A stretch of 64,000 nucleotides of DNA from Zoogloea sp. (lineage in GTDB: Bacteria; Pseudomonadota; Gammaproteobacteria; Burkholderiales; Rhodocyclaceae): the NCBI RefSeq assembly GCF_023150065.1, contig NZ_JAKLLN010000001.1:248001-312000 (forward strand), given 5' to 3'. Under the pieces are notes generated by a model. The model did not search any database and was not told the origin of the DNA. It was given only the letters and a program-made list of their open reading frames with translations. Below are positions 35,003 to 45,353 of this stretch, one piece after another; positions within the stretch are counted from its first letter, which is position 1, and each line of letters opens with the position of its first letter. The position numbers and the translations under genes are program-made.

Positions 35003-35452
35003 TCAGGCCTCGGGGTCGTCGTCGAGGCGGCGGGCGATCTCGGCGGAGATGAGCGGCTGCAGGCTGTGCTGCAGCTGGGTGACCGCCTTGACCCGGAGGC
35101 GCTCGGCCAGGGCGTCGAGCTCCCGCGAGACGAGCTGGGGCAGCTCGGTGGTGACCCAATCCTCAATCAGGCGGTTGATGGCGATGTCGAGTTCGACGAT
35201 CCGTCCGGCCAGATCGGGGGTGGCGGTGAGCACCGGCAGATCGTCGTCGAGCTCGGGCTCGGGGCCGACAGGCTCGAGGATGATCGGTTCGTTGTCGCCG
35301 ATGAAGGGCTCGATCCGTTCGTCCACCACATCGGTCAATACGGGCAGATCGTCGCCGTCTCCGGCTTCCGGTGCCTCCGGCCGGTGCGGTAGGCCCTCGG
35401 CCTCCTCATCTTCAAGGGGGATCTCGAACTCGGGTTTGTGTGAGGTGTTCAT
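35003..35452 (-). CDS. hypothetical acidic protein between holC and valS
   Basis: A 149-residue protein with a strongly acidic, low-complexity N-terminal half (many Glu/Asp/Pro, about 1-80) and a helical C-terminal half ([17 protein letters not shown]...AEIARRL). I cannot assign a function; small proteins in this place are common in related betaproteobacteria. It overlaps holC by 4 bases and so is part of the pepA-holC-valS operon. Confidence 0.7.
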   Translation of the reverse strand: MNTSHKPEFEIPLEDEEAEGLPHRPEAPEAGDGDDLPVLTDVVDERIEPFIGDNEPIILEPVGPEPELDDDLPVLTATPDLAGRIVELDIAINRLIEDWVTTELPQLVSRELDALAERLRVKAVTQLQHSLQPLISAEIARRLDDDPEA

Positions 35453-35883
35453 TCGCCGCTCCGTTGGGCGAGGTCATGGGCGCTGAGCGGCAGGCCCTGG
35501 TCCTTGTAGCGCCGGTAGCGGCCCCGGGCGGCCTGGCGCTCCTCGTCGCTGGGGCCGACGATCTCGATGACCAGGTCGAAGCGGTCAAAGCCGTCCGGCA
35601 GCTCGTCACCCAGGTTGATCAGCACGTCCTGGTGGGGCAGGGCGTCGAGCCGGCTGCCAATGACCACCGGGGTCTCGGCGGCCAGCGGCGACCCTGCTGC
35701 CACATGGGGCACGAAGGCCAGGGGCTGAAAGGCCCAGAGCATCTGGTCGAAATGCCGGGCGACGTGGTTCTCCGGGGCAAAGACCGAGACCCGCCGCCCG
35801 CTGGCCTCGGCCTTGGCGGTGAGCACGCAGGCCACCCGGAGGCGGTCTGGCGCGTTGTGGTAGAAGCGGATCTCGGTGCTCAC
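35449..35883 (-). CDS. holC: DNA polymerase III subunit chi
   Basis: The 144-residue chi subunit of the clamp-loader complex, which contacts single-strand binding protein during replication. The family pattern is seen in EIRFYHNAPDRL, the FAPENHVARHFDQMLWAF segment and DLVIEIV with the C-terminal RYRRYKDQG. It starts 10 bases after pepA ends and overlaps the next gene by 4 bases. Confidence 0.94.
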   Translation of the reverse strand: MSTEIRFYHNAPDRLRVACVLTAKAEASGRRVSVFAPENHVARHFDQMLWAFQPLAFVPHVAAGSPLAAETPVVIGSRLDALPHQDVLINLGDELPDGFDRFDLVIEIVGPSDEERQAARGRYRRYKDQGLPLSAHDLAQRSGE

Positions 35884-35893
35884 GGTCGGGGTG

Positions 35894-37381
35894 TCAGCGT
35901 CCGGCCCGGTCCATCAGGAAGCGGGTCAGCAGTGGCACCGGGCGGCCGGTGGCGCCCTTGTCGCCGCCCGACTTCCAGGCCGTGCCGGCGATGTCCAGGT
36001 GCGCCCACTTGTAGGCCTTGGTGAAGCGGGCCAGGAAGCAGGCGGCGGTGATGGTGCCGGCGCCCTTGGTGCCGATATTGGGGATGTCGGCGAAGTTGCT
36101 CTTGAGCATGTCCTGGTATTCGTCCCACAGGGGCAGCTGCCAGGCCTTGTCACCGGCAGCCTGACCCGAGGCAAGCAGTTCGGCCGCCAGGGAGTCGTCG
36201 TTGGCCAGGAGGCCTGAGGTGAGGTTGCCCAGGGCGATGATGCAGGCGCCGGTGAGGGTGGCGATGTCCACAACCGCCACCGGATCGAAGCGTTCGGCGT
36301 AGGTGAGGGCGTCACACAGAATCAGGCGGCCTTCGGCATCGGTGTTGAGGATCTCGATGGTCTGGCCCGACATGGAGGTGACGATGTCGCCAGGCTTGAT
36401 GGCCGAGCCGCCGGGCATGTTCTCGGTGGTGGGGATCAGGCCGACCACGTTGATGGGCAGCTCCATGCGGGCGATGGCCTTGAAGGTGCCCAGAACGCTG
36501 GCGGCGCCGCACATGTCGTACTTCATCTCGTCCATGCCCTCGCCGGGCTTGAGGGAGATGCCGCCGGTGTCGAAGGTAATGCCCTTGCCCACCAGCACGA
36601 CGGGCTTGTCCTTGGGCTTGCCGCCCTTGTAGTTGAGGATGATGAACTTGGGCGGCTCGTGGGAGCCCTGGGCCACGGACAGCAGGGAGCCCATGCCGAG
36701 CTTTTCCATGTCGGCGCGCTCAAGGATGTCGACCTTGATCTTGTGTTCCTTGGCGAGCTTCTTTGCGGTAGTGGCCAGGTAGCCGGGGGTGCACACATTG
36801 CCGGGGAGGTTGCCTAGGGTCTTGGCCAGGGCCATCCCTTCGGCGATGGCTTCACCGTCGCGCAGGGCGGCGTCCAGGTCGGCAGCGGGCTTGCTGCGGG
36901 TGATGAAGACGAGCTTCTTCACGCCTTTCTTCGACTCGTCCTTCTTTGACTTCAGCTCGTCGCAGCGGTAAGTGCTGTCCTTGAGGATCTGGGCGGCCTG
37001 GGCGATGCGCCAGGCTGCGTCGCGACCGGTGAGGTCCACGTCGGCGAGGCAGAAGGCCGCGTCGTCGGCGGCGGAGCCGGCCAGCTGGCGGGCGGCGGCG
37101 GACACGGCGTCGCGGTAGGACTTGTCGCTGAGCTCGCCGGCCTTGCCCAGGCTGACCAGCAGCACGCGCGGCGTGAGCAGGCCGGGGAGGGCGTGAAGGG
37201 TGAGGGTGGCGCCGGCCTTGTCGTCCAGATCACCCCGGGCGAGGATGGCCGCGATGGCGCCGTCCGATGCCTTGTCGAGGGCCTTGGCGGCTGCGCTTAG
37301 CTCACCGCCGGCAAACACGCCTGCCACCACGCAGCCGTTCTTGAGTTTTTCCGGCGACCCGGCCTTTATGGTAAATTCCAC
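35894..37381 (-). CDS. pepA: leucyl aminopeptidase
   Basis: A 495-residue M17 di-metal aminopeptidase that trims N-terminal residues from peptides; in E. coli it also acts in site-specific recombination. The signature NTDAEGRLIL is present, with GKGITFDTGGISLKP carrying metal ligands. The frame extends to 37408, but the GTG at 37381 (VEFTIKAG) has AAGGAG 7 bases upstream, so I take it as the start. It diverges from lptF. Confidence 0.96.
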   Translation of the reverse strand: MEFTIKAGSPEKLKNGCVVAGVFAGGELSAAAKALDKASDGAIAAILARGDLDDKAGATLTLHALPGLLTPRVLLVSLGKAGELSDKSYRDAVSAAARQLAGSAADDAAFCLADVDLTGRDAAWRIAQAAQILKDSTYRCDELKSKKDESKKGVKKLVFITRSKPAADLDAALRDGEAIAEGMALAKTLGNLPGNVCTPGYLATTAKKLAKEHKIKVDILERADMEKLGMGSLLSVAQGSHEPPKFIILNYKGGKPKDKPVVLVGKGITFDTGGISLKPGEGMDEMKYDMCGAASVLGTFKAIARMELPINVVGLIPTTENMPGGSAIKPGDIVTSMSGQTIEILNTDAEGRLILCDALTYAERFDPVAVVDIATLTGACIIALGNLTSGLLANDDSLAAELLASGQAAGDKAWQLPLWDEYQDMLKSNFADIPNIGTKGAGTITAACFLARFTKAYKWAHLDIAGTAWKSGGDKGATGRPVPLLTRFLMDRAGR

Positions 37382-37488
37382 CCGCTTCTCCTTGGAAACA
37401 CGCGTCAATTGGGACTTTGCGGCACATTATGGCCGGCACCCCGGCAGACGTCAAAAAGGCCCTTCCCCGGCGCGATCACTCCCCTCGC

Positions 37489-38565
37489 ATGATTTTTCTC
37501 CGAGCCGCCCAGCGCGAATTCACCCAGAACGCCGTGGCGGTCTTTGTGGCCTTGTTCGCCATCCTGATTTCCACCGTTCTCATCCGCTTGCTCGGGCAGG
37601 CCGCTGGCGGACGCGTGCCCGCCGATGCGGTGCTGGCCCTGATCGGCTTTGGTGCCATCGCGCAGATGCCGGTGGTGCTGTCGCTCACCGTCTTCATTGC
37701 GATCCTCATGTCCCTGTCCCGCAGCTACCGGGATTCCGAGATGGTGGTGTGGTTTTCCAGCGGCCTCCCGCTGACCGCCTGGATGCGGCCGGTGTTGCGT
37801 TTTTCTGTGCCGGTGGTGTTGCTCATCGCGGCCATGTCGCTTTTCGTGGCGCCCTGGGCCCAGAAGAAGAGTGTCGAATACAAGGAGCAACTGAACAACC
37901 GGGATGACGTCTCCCGGGTCGCGCCCGGCATGTTCCGCGAGTCCTCCGGCGGCGAGCGGGTGTTTTTTGTCGAGGCCCTGTCGGGAGACGAGGGGCGAGT
38001 CCGTAATGTGTTTGCCAGCAGCATGCAGAACGGCCGCCTCGGGGTGATGGTGGCGGCCCAGGGGCACATGGAGGTGGATGCCTCGGGCAATCGTTTCGTG
38101 GTGTTGGAGCATGGCCGGCGATACGAGGGAACGCCCGGTACGCCCAGCTACCGGGTGATGGAGTTCGAGCGTTACCAGATCCGCATGGAGTCCAAGGAGG
38201 TCAGCGGCGGGCCACGCCAGCCCAAGACCCTGACCTTGCCGGCGCTGCTCAAGAACCCTGACAAGCGCAACCAGGGCGAACTGCTCGGCCGTATCAGCAC
38301 GCCCGTGCTGGCGATCATGCTGGCTCTGCTGGCCATTCCCCTGTCTTTCGTGAATCCCCGCGCAGGCCGCACCAACAACCTGATCCTGGCGGTGCTCGTG
38401 TATCTCATCTACAGCAACGCCCTCAGCGTCTGCCAGGCCTGGGTTGGCCAGGGGCGACTGCGTTTTGAGGTGGGCCTGCTGGCGCCTCATCTGATCATGC
38501 TGGGGGTGCTGGCCATGTTGTTCTACAAGCGCCTGAGCGTGTTTGCCCGGTGGCGGAGGGGTTGA
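37489..38565 (+). CDS. lptF: LPS export permease LptF
   Basis: A 358-residue inner-membrane subunit of the LptB2FG ABC transporter that extracts lipopolysaccharide. It has about six transmembrane helices with a large periplasmic beta-jellyroll domain between helices 3 and 4. I start at MIFLRAAQREF, the usual N-terminus; the frame is open to 37417. It is coupled to lptG through TGATG and diverges from pepA, the classical order. Confidence 0.95.
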   Translation: MIFLRAAQREFTQNAVAVFVALFAILISTVLIRLLGQAAGGRVPADAVLALIGFGAIAQMPVVLSLTVFIAILMSLSRSYRDSEMVVWFSSGLPLTAWMRPVLRFSVPVVLLIAAMSLFVAPWAQKKSVEYKEQLNNRDDVSRVAPGMFRESSGGERVFFVEALSGDEGRVRNVFASSMQNGRLGVMVAAQGHMEVDASGNRFVVLEHGRRYEGTPGTPSYRVMEFERYQIRMESKEVSGGPRQPKTLTLPALLKNPDKRNQGELLGRISTPVLAIMLALLAIPLSFVNPRAGRTNNLILAVLVYLIYSNALSVCQAWVGQGRLRFEVGLLAPHLIMLGVLAMLFYKRLSVFARWRRG

Positions 38566-39641
38566 TGATTCCTGTCTATATCCGCTACATCAGCCGCGAG
38601 ATCTATGCCGCAGTGGCCTTGGTGCTGCTGGCGTTCCTGGGGCTCTTTGCCTTCTTCGATCTGGTCAATGAGCTCGATGAGGTCGGCAAGAACGGCTACG
38701 CCCTGCACCATGCGGCAATCTATGTCGCGATGATCATGCCGGGCCGGGTGTACGAACTCATGCCCATCGCCGTGCTGATCGGCAGCCTGTACGCGCTGAC
38801 AACCCTGGCCCGGCATTCCGAAATCACCGTGCTGCGGGCCTCAGGCTTGTCCACCCGGCGTTTCCTGCTGGCGCTGCTGTCGGTGGGCAGTGTTTTTGTG
38901 TTGCTGACCTTCGTGTTCGGAGAGTATCTGGCGCCCCCCGCCGAGCGTGCCGCCCAGCAGTGGCGTCTGGCGGCGACCCGCTCGATGGTGTCCCAGGAGT
39001 TGCGTACCGGCCTGTGGGTTCGGGATGGCAATCTGTTTGTGAACGTCCGGAGCATTCTTCCGGATACCTCGCTGCAGGGCGTCCGCATCTACGAGTTCGA
39101 CGATCGTGCAACCCTGGTGTCGATCAGTGAGGCGGAGTCCGGTGCCTATCAGGAAGGGGCCGGATGGCGTTTGAAGGGGGTGGGGAAGACCGTCTTCCTG
39201 GGGGAACGAACCGAGATCCTCAAACTGCCGGAGCTGGTGTGGCGTTCCGAGCTGACGCCGGACGTGCTGTCGGTGTTGATGGTCGTGCCTGAACGGATGT
39301 CCGTGACAACCCTGTATTCCTACATCCGTCACCTTGAAGAGAACAAGCAGCGCACCACCCGCTACGAGATCGCTCTGTGGAAGAAGCTGGCCTATCCGTT
39401 TGCCGCGCTCGTCATGATGGGGCTGGCGTTGCCCTTCGGCTACATGCAGACCCGCATGGGTGGGGTCAGCCTGAAGGTGTTCTCAGGAATCATGATCGGG
39501 GTGGGGTTCCACCTGCTCAATGGTCTCTTTTCCAACCTCGGCGTCATCAATGGCTGGGTGCCGGCCGTGGCTGCACTCACGCCCAGCATTGCCTTTTTGC
39601 TGGCGGCGATGGGCATGATGTGGTGGGTGGAGCGCCGTTAG
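38565..39641 (+). CDS. lptG: LPS export permease LptG
   Basis: A 358-residue partner of LptF in the LptB2FG transporter, with the same architecture: N-terminal helices (IPVYIRYISREIYAAVALVLLAF), a periplasmic domain, and three C-terminal helices (KLAYPFAALVMMGLALPFGYM). The ATG lies in the lptF stop (TGATG). It converges on the RDD gene with 7 bases between the stops. Confidence 0.95.
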   Translation: MIPVYIRYISREIYAAVALVLLAFLGLFAFFDLVNELDEVGKNGYALHHAAIYVAMIMPGRVYELMPIAVLIGSLYALTTLARHSEITVLRASGLSTRRFLLALLSVGSVFVLLTFVFGEYLAPPAERAAQQWRLAATRSMVSQELRTGLWVRDGNLFVNVRSILPDTSLQGVRIYEFDDRATLVSISEAESGAYQEGAGWRLKGVGKTVFLGERTEILKLPELVWRSELTPDVLSVLMVVPERMSVTTLYSYIRHLEENKQRTTRYEIALWKKLAYPFAALVMMGLALPFGYMQTRMGGVSLKVFSGIMIGVGFHLLNGLFSNLGVINGWVPAVAALTPSIAFLLAAMGMMWWVERR

Positions 39642-39648
39642 CCAGCGT

Positions 39649-40125
39649 TCAAATCAGGGTGGATGCGGGCAGCAGCACGATACGGGTGCCCGCCAGTCGG
39701 TCATGAAGAAACTGTCTGTCCTTGTCGATCAGGGCCCAGACCAGCCCCACGCCAAAAAGCAGTACTGAAGGCCATGCCAGTGCATACCTGATCCAGCCCT
39801 GGCGCAGGGATACGGGTTTGCCGTCGCTATTCACGATGCGCAGTTTCCATGTCTGCATGGCCAACGTCTGCCCGCCGCGGCGCCAGTACCAGAGAAAGTA
39901 CATCCCGAGCACGGCGAATATGTAGATCCAGAGCACGCCGCCGCCAGGCGTGTAATCAGTGCCGATGCCAAGGATTAGCAGGGGCACCATGAAGGTCAGG
40001 GCGAGGACACCCAGCAGCAGCAGGGATTCGTAGAGCATGCTGGCGAGCCGGCGGCGCAGTCCAGCGAGTTCGACAGTCTGCGGGCGAGCGGACGGCCCTC
40101 CGCTTGCAGTGGCTTGTGAGGACAT
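39649..40125 (-). CDS. RDD-family membrane protein
   Basis: A 158-residue protein with about three transmembrane helices and the RDD-family pattern (GLRRRLASMLYESLLLLGVL near the start, YFLWYWRRGGQTLAMQTWKLRI). The function of the family is not settled; transport or Na+/H+ exchange has been proposed for some members. Last gene of the sigma factor-DUF3619-DUF3106-RDD run. Confidence 0.88.
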   Translation of the reverse strand: MSSQATASGGPSARPQTVELAGLRRRLASMLYESLLLLGVLALTFMVPLLILGIGTDYTPGGGVLWIYIFAVLGMYFLWYWRRGGQTLAMQTWKLRIVNSDGKPVSLRQGWIRYALAWPSVLLFGVGLVWALIDKDRQFLHDRLAGTRIVLLPASTLI

Positions 40126-40133
40126 GGGTGAAA

Positions 40134-40775
40134 TCAGGGTTTGACGCCTGCGGTGACGGTCTGGCCAGCAGGTGTGACTGCCTCAGCAGTGGAGGTATGA
40201 AGGGGGGGGGCAGGGATGGGGGGCGAGACGGGCTCCGGCGCAGGCGGCGGAGCCACGACAACAGGCTTGCGTGGCACGATGACGCGGGGCGGCGGCGGTT
40301 CCGTCAGGGGTTTGAGGGGGGCGGCGGCAGTTTTTGTGCGCGCTGCCTTGACCGGCGGTTTGGCTGCGGCTTCCTTGAAGCGGGTCTTCTCCTCGTTGGG
40401 AAGCTCCTGGTAGGCGTTCCACTTTTCCCGGAGAACTTCCCGCTTTTCAGGGGGAATGCGCTGAAGATTGCGGTATTGATCCCGTGCCGTGGTGCGCTGT
40501 TCGGGCGTGAGGGAAAACCATGTTTCCATCCGCCGTTGCAGGCGCGACTGCTCCTCGGGGGTGTAACCCGGGAAGCGATCAGCAATGCCGACCCATTTGC
40601 GCCGTCTGTCGTCAGGAAGATCCTTCCACTCGCTCGCCAGGGGGGCAAGCGTGCGCTGCTGGTCGGGTGACAGATCCTTCCAGGCCGGTGCCGTGATCGG
40701 GGGCGTGGCGACGGCCTGGGTCGAGCAGGCGACGACGAAAACCGCGATCAGTCGGGCGAGTCGTTTTGAACCCAT
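40134..40775 (-). CDS. DUF3106 protein
   Basis: A 213-residue exported protein (signal peptide about 1-23) with repeated Trp/Leu-rich helices (WKDLSPDQQRTLAPLASEW; YTPEEQSRLQRRMETWFSLTP) of the DUF3106 type and a long Pro/Ala-rich C-terminal tail. The repeats resemble metal- or stress-sensing periplasmic helical proteins, but no function is proven. It overlaps the DUF3619 gene by 28 bases and is probably under the sigma factor encoded upstream (inference). Confidence 0.85.
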   Translation of the reverse strand: MGSKRLARLIAVFVVACSTQAVATPPITAPAWKDLSPDQQRTLAPLASEWKDLPDDRRRKWVGIADRFPGYTPEEQSRLQRRMETWFSLTPEQRTTARDQYRNLQRIPPEKREVLREKWNAYQELPNEEKTRFKEAAAKPPVKAARTKTAAAPLKPLTEPPPPRVIVPRKPVVVAPPPAPEPVSPPIPAPPLHTSTAEAVTPAGQTVTAGVKP

Positions 40776-41122
40776 GCGTCGAATCCGCGATCCAGGTAAG
40801 CGTCAATCGGGAGGTCGTCGGCGAGCAGTGCGCTGTCGACTTCTTCAAGGTCGGCGGCGTGCTGCCATTCACCCAGGAAACCGCTGCCCAGGGCCGCAAG
40901 GACAACCACGATCATGGCCAGCGCCGTACGCCCCTGGGGCAGGACGTGCTCGGAGAAGGTCTGACCGAGCCCGGCCAGGCTGAGCTTTCTCACCGTTTTC
41001 TTCTGCCGGGAAAGGGCGCGCTGACGGGCCTGGAGCAGGCGGTCGGCAACCGGGGTGGAAACGTTGCGCGCCGACACGTTGAGGTGCTGGCGGAGCCGTA
41101 GCTGGAAGTCGTGTTCGTTCAT
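40748..41122 (-). CDS. DUF3619 membrane protein, possible anti-sigma factor
   Basis: A 124-residue single-pass protein: a soluble N-terminal part (about 1-65) and one transmembrane helix (about 67-83, ALAMIVVVLAALGSGFL), then a short periplasmic tail. Its ATG overlaps the ECF sigma-factor stop (ATGA), the typical arrangement of a sigma factor and its membrane anti-sigma factor; that role is inference. The start MNEHDFQLRL was chosen because of this coupling. Confidence 0.85.
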   Translation of the reverse strand: MNEHDFQLRLRQHLNVSARNVSTPVADRLLQARQRALSRQKKTVRKLSLAGLGQTFSEHVLPQGRTALAMIVVVLAALGSGFLGEWQHAADLEEVDSALLADDLPIDAYLDRGFDAWVQNDSPD

Positions 41123-41682
41123 GGTTTGATACCTTTTGCAGCAAGTGCGGCGGCAAGGGTGTGCGTGGCGCGCGAACAATGTGTCTTCACGCTGCCTTCA
41201 GAGCATCCCATTGCCGCTGCCGTTTCAGCGATGTCCATTTCTTCCCAGTAACGCATCAGGAAGGCTTCGCGTTGACGGGCCGGAAGCTTTTCGATTTCCC
41301 TTTCTATGACGCCGAGAGTCTGGCGTTGTTCCAGCTGGGTCTGCGGGGACTCGCTCTTGTGATCGCTGTCGGCGGACTCCAGGGTGTCGAGGGGGTCGTG
41401 CTCGTCGTCCTCGGGACCGGAGAAGGCGGACAGCAGCGTGGTCCACATGTTGCGGACCTTCTGGCGACGGTAGTGATCCCGGATGGCGTTCTGCAGGATG
41501 CGCTGGAACAGCATGGGGAGTTCGGCGAGCGGCTTGTCGCCGTACTTCTCGGCGAGCCGCATCATCGAGTCCTGCACGATGTCGAGTGCAGACTCTTCGT
41601 TGCGGACCGCGAACAAGGCTTGCTTGAAGGCCCTTTTTTCGACGCTGGCGAGGAAGTCCGATAGTTCGAGACGGGATGGCAG
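41119..41682 (-). CDS. ECF-type RNA polymerase sigma factor
   Basis: A sigma-70 family factor with region 2 (FAVRNEESALDIVQDSMMRL ... LFQRILQNAIRDHYRRQKVR) and region 4 (LPARQREAFLMRYWEEMDI ... CSEGSVKTHCSRA). The first TTG in the frame (41616) would cut region 2.1; homologues have about 20 more residues, and the frame upstream encodes them (LELSDFLASVEKRAFKQAL). I place the start at CTG 41682, with GAGG 8 bases upstream; ATC at 41700 is an alternative. It heads the DUF3619-DUF3106-RDD operon. Confidence 0.85.
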   Translation of the reverse strand: MPSRLELSDFLASVEKRAFKQALFAVRNEESALDIVQDSMMRLAEKYGDKPLAELPMLFQRILQNAIRDHYRRQKVRNMWTTLLSAFSGPEDDEHDPLDTLESADSDHKSESPQTQLEQRQTLGVIEREIEKLPARQREAFLMRYWEEMDIAETAAAMGCSEGSVKTHCSRATHTLAAALAAKGIKP

Positions 41683-41772
41683 GGGGTGATCCTCGGTGAT
41701 CCGGGCCGGGTGCTCCCGGGGTCGTCGGTTGATGCTGCAGTGTCAGGGAGAGTGGCACCGATACGGTGCGCC

Positions 41773-41801
41773 TTGACCAATCGCCGGGTCGGCGGTATGG
41801 T
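41773..41801 (+). promoter_or_regulatory. sigma-70-type promoter of ilvBNC
   Basis: TTGACC, a 17-base spacer and TATGGT lie 39 bases before the ilvB start codon, giving a predicted leader of about 30 bases. This is too short for an attenuator. Confidence 0.5.
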
Positions 41802-41839
41802 TCAACGTTTTACATCGCCGATATAGCTCGGGTGCAGTG

Positions 41840-43549
41840 ATGGTCATTACCGGTGCAGAAATTGTAATCAGGTGCCTCCAGGAAGAAAAGGTCGATTATC
41901 TTTTCGGCTATCCCGGCGGCGCCGTCCTGTACATCTACGACGAGCTCTTCAAGCAGGACAAGGTCCGTCACGTCCTCGTCCGTCATGAGCAGGCTGCCAT
42001 TCACGCGGCGGATGCTTATGCGCGTTCCACCGAAAAGGTGGGGGTTGCGCTGGTGACCTCCGGCCCCGGCGCGACCAATGCGGTCACGGGCATCGCAACG
42101 GCGTTCTGTGACTCCATTCCGATGGTGGTCATCTCGGGTCAGGTGCCCTCGGCGGCTATCGGCCAGGACGCATTCCAGGAAGTCGATACGGTCGGCATCA
42201 CCCGTCCGTGCGTCAAGCACAACTTCCTCGTGCGTGATGTGCGTGATATCGCCGAGACGATCAAGAAAGCCTTCTATCTGGCGAAGACCGGCCGGCCCGG
42301 CCCGGTGCTGGTGGATATCCCCAAGGACATCACCGCCCAGAAGTGCGAGTTCGTCTACCCGCAGACGGTGTCGATGCGCTCCTACAACCCGACGGTCAAG
42401 GGGCATCACGGCCAGATCAAGAAAGCGCTGCAGCTGCTTCTCGAGGCCAAGCGCCCCATGGTGTATGCCGGTGGTGGCGTGGTTCTGGGTGATGCTGCCG
42501 ACAAGCTGACGGCGCTGGTGCGCAAGCTCGGTTTTCCCTGTACCAATACGCTCATGGGCCTGGGTGGCTACCCGGCGACGGACCGGCAGTCTCTCGGCAT
42601 GCTCGGCATGCATGGCAACTACGAAGCCAACATGGGCATGCACTATTGCGACGTTCTGCTCGCCGTGGGTGCGCGCTTCGATGACCGGGTGATCGGCAGT
42701 CCGGCGCACTTTGCGTCCGAGCCGCGCAAGATCATCCATATCGACATCGACCCTTCCTCCATCTCCAAGCGCGTCAAGGTCGACGTGCCCATCGTCGGCG
42801 ACGTGGGCGAGGTGCTTGGCGAGTTGCTGGCGCTCCTCGACAGCACTGCCGAGAAGCCCGATCAGGAGTCCCTCGGGGGGTGGTGGAAACAGATCGATGA
42901 GTGGCGCCGTCGTGACTGCCTGAAATTTACCCAGGGCGAAGGGCTGATCAAGCCCCAGTACGTTATCCAGAAGCTCTGGGAGGTCACCGGTGGCGATGCC
43001 TTCGTGACCTCCGATGTGGGCCAGCACCAGATGTGGGCGGCCCAGTACTACAAGTTCGACAAGCCGCGCCGCTGGGTGAATTCCGGTGGGCTTGGCACGA
43101 TGGGGTTTGGTCTGCCTGCAGCCATGGGGGTTCAGCTGGCACATCCGGGTTCGCCAGTCGCCTGTGTTACCGGCGAGGGCTCGATCCAGATGAACATCCA
43201 GGAACTGTCCACCTGCAAGCAGTTCCGCCTGCCCATCAAGGTGATCCTGCTCAACAACGGCTACCTTGGCATGGTGCGTCAGTGGCAGGAGCTGTTCCAC
43301 GGCAATCGCTACTCCGAATCCTACATGGACGCCTTGCCCGATTTCCCCAAGCTTGCTGCGGCCTATGGCCATGTCGGTCTGCGCGTCGACAAGCCGGGTG
43401 ATGTGGAGGGTGCCCTGCGGGAAGCTTTCAAGCAGAAGAACGATCTGGTCTTCCTTGATTTCCAGGTTGATGCCACCGAGAACGTTTATCCCATGGTTCA
43501 GGGCGGCAAGGGCCTGACGGACATGATCCTGTCTGCCGAGGACCTCTGA
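41840..43549 (+). CDS. ilvB: acetolactate synthase large subunit
   Basis: The catalytic subunit of acetohydroxyacid synthase, making acetolactate and acetohydroxybutyrate for Val, Leu and Ile. The 569-residue ThDP enzyme has GYPGGAVLYIYDEL with its catalytic glutamate region (HEQAAIHAADAY), the FAD-binding middle domain and the ThDP/Mg motif GEGSIQMN...NNGYLG. ATG at 41840 is preferred to an in-frame GTG one codon earlier. First gene of ilvBNC. Confidence 0.97.
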   Translation: MVITGAEIVIRCLQEEKVDYLFGYPGGAVLYIYDELFKQDKVRHVLVRHEQAAIHAADAYARSTEKVGVALVTSGPGATNAVTGIATAFCDSIPMVVISGQVPSAAIGQDAFQEVDTVGITRPCVKHNFLVRDVRDIAETIKKAFYLAKTGRPGPVLVDIPKDITAQKCEFVYPQTVSMRSYNPTVKGHHGQIKKALQLLLEAKRPMVYAGGGVVLGDAADKLTALVRKLGFPCTNTLMGLGGYPATDRQSLGMLGMHGNYEANMGMHYCDVLLAVGARFDDRVIGSPAHFASEPRKIIHIDIDPSSISKRVKVDVPIVGDVGEVLGELLALLDSTAEKPDQESLGGWWKQIDEWRRRDCLKFTQGEGLIKPQYVIQKLWEVTGGDAFVTSDVGQHQMWAAQYYKFDKPRRWVNSGGLGTMGFGLPAAMGVQLAHPGSPVACVTGEGSIQMNIQELSTCKQFRLPIKVILLNNGYLGMVRQWQELFHGNRYSESYMDALPDFPKLAAAYGHVGLRVDKPGDVEGALREAFKQKNDLVFLDFQVDATENVYPMVQGGKGLTDMILSAEDL

Positions 43550-43660
43550 CCCTCAGGAAAGCTTGCTGTGGGAAATGGCTTGCAGCGGCTTCCCGAATCA
43601 TCACAGAGGCTCGACGCCGCATGGTTGCGCGGGCTGATGGTCATCCAGAACACAACGCCT

Positions 43661-44152
43661 ATGAGACACGTCATCTCCCTTCTCATCGAGAATGAATCCG
43701 GGGCGCTCTCGCGCGTCTCCGGCCTGTTTTCCGCCCGTGGTTACAATATCGAGTCGCTCACCGTGGCTCCGACCGAAGACGCGTCGCTGTCCCGCATGAC
43801 GATCGTCACGACCGGGTCGGACGATGTCGTCGAGCAGATCACCAAGCACCTCAACAAGCTGGTCGAGGTGGTCAAGGTGGTCGATCTGTCCGAATCCGCC
43901 CACATCGAGCGCGAGCTGATGCTCGTCAAGGTGCGGGCTACGGGCAAGGATCGGGAGGAAGTGAAGCGTATGGCCGACATCTTCCGGGGGCGCATCATCG
44001 ATGTGACCGATACCAGCTACGTGATCGAGCTGACTGGAAATCAGGCCAAGCTTGATTCCTTTGTCGGTGCGATCGATGCGGGCCTGATTCTCGAAACCGT
44101 TCGTTCCGGGATCTGCGGCGTTGGCCGCGGTGACCGGGTCCTGAAAGTTTGA
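43661..44152 (+). CDS. ilvN: acetolactate synthase small regulatory subunit
   Basis: The 163-residue regulatory subunit that activates the catalytic subunit and gives valine feedback inhibition. An N-terminal ACT domain (RHVISLLIENESGALSRV, GYNIESLTVAPTED) is followed by the C-terminal ALS-associated domain. The frame extends to 43568 with an ATG at 43637, but MRHVISLL is the family start. It lies between ilvB and ilvC. Confidence 0.96.
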   Translation: MRHVISLLIENESGALSRVSGLFSARGYNIESLTVAPTEDASLSRMTIVTTGSDDVVEQITKHLNKLVEVVKVVDLSESAHIERELMLVKVRATGKDREEVKRMADIFRGRIIDVTDTSYVIELTGNQAKLDSFVGAIDAGLILETVRSGICGVGRGDRVLKV

Positions 44153-44195
44153 TGCGGGGCAAGGCCCGGACTCCGATGTCCGTGCCGTCCCGTGA

Positions 44196-45242
<1,047 letters not shown>

Positions 45243-45263
45243 TCGCACCTGACTTGAAGCGCG

Positions 45264-45287
45264 CACGGGGGACGAAAGTCCCCCGTG
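45264..45287 (+). terminator. hairpin after ilvC
   Basis: Perfect 10-base stem CACGGGGGAC / GTCCCCCGTG capped by a GAAA tetraloop, followed by TCGTTTT. The T-run is short and interrupted, so it may act as a partial terminator or protect the ilvC 3' end while letting some transcription reach pssA. Confidence 0.7.
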
Positions 45288-45353
45288 TCGTTTTCGGGTC
45301 CGGGGCGGTGTCCTGCGTTACAATCGCGTTCGACTTCACCCATCGTCCCCTCC

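Noticed and set aside
43141-43260. Possible inactivating change GEGS in the ilvB ThDP motif
   Set aside because: The Asp-to-Glu position tolerates both in this enzyme group as far as I know, and the rest of the motif (QMN, NNGYLG) is intact.
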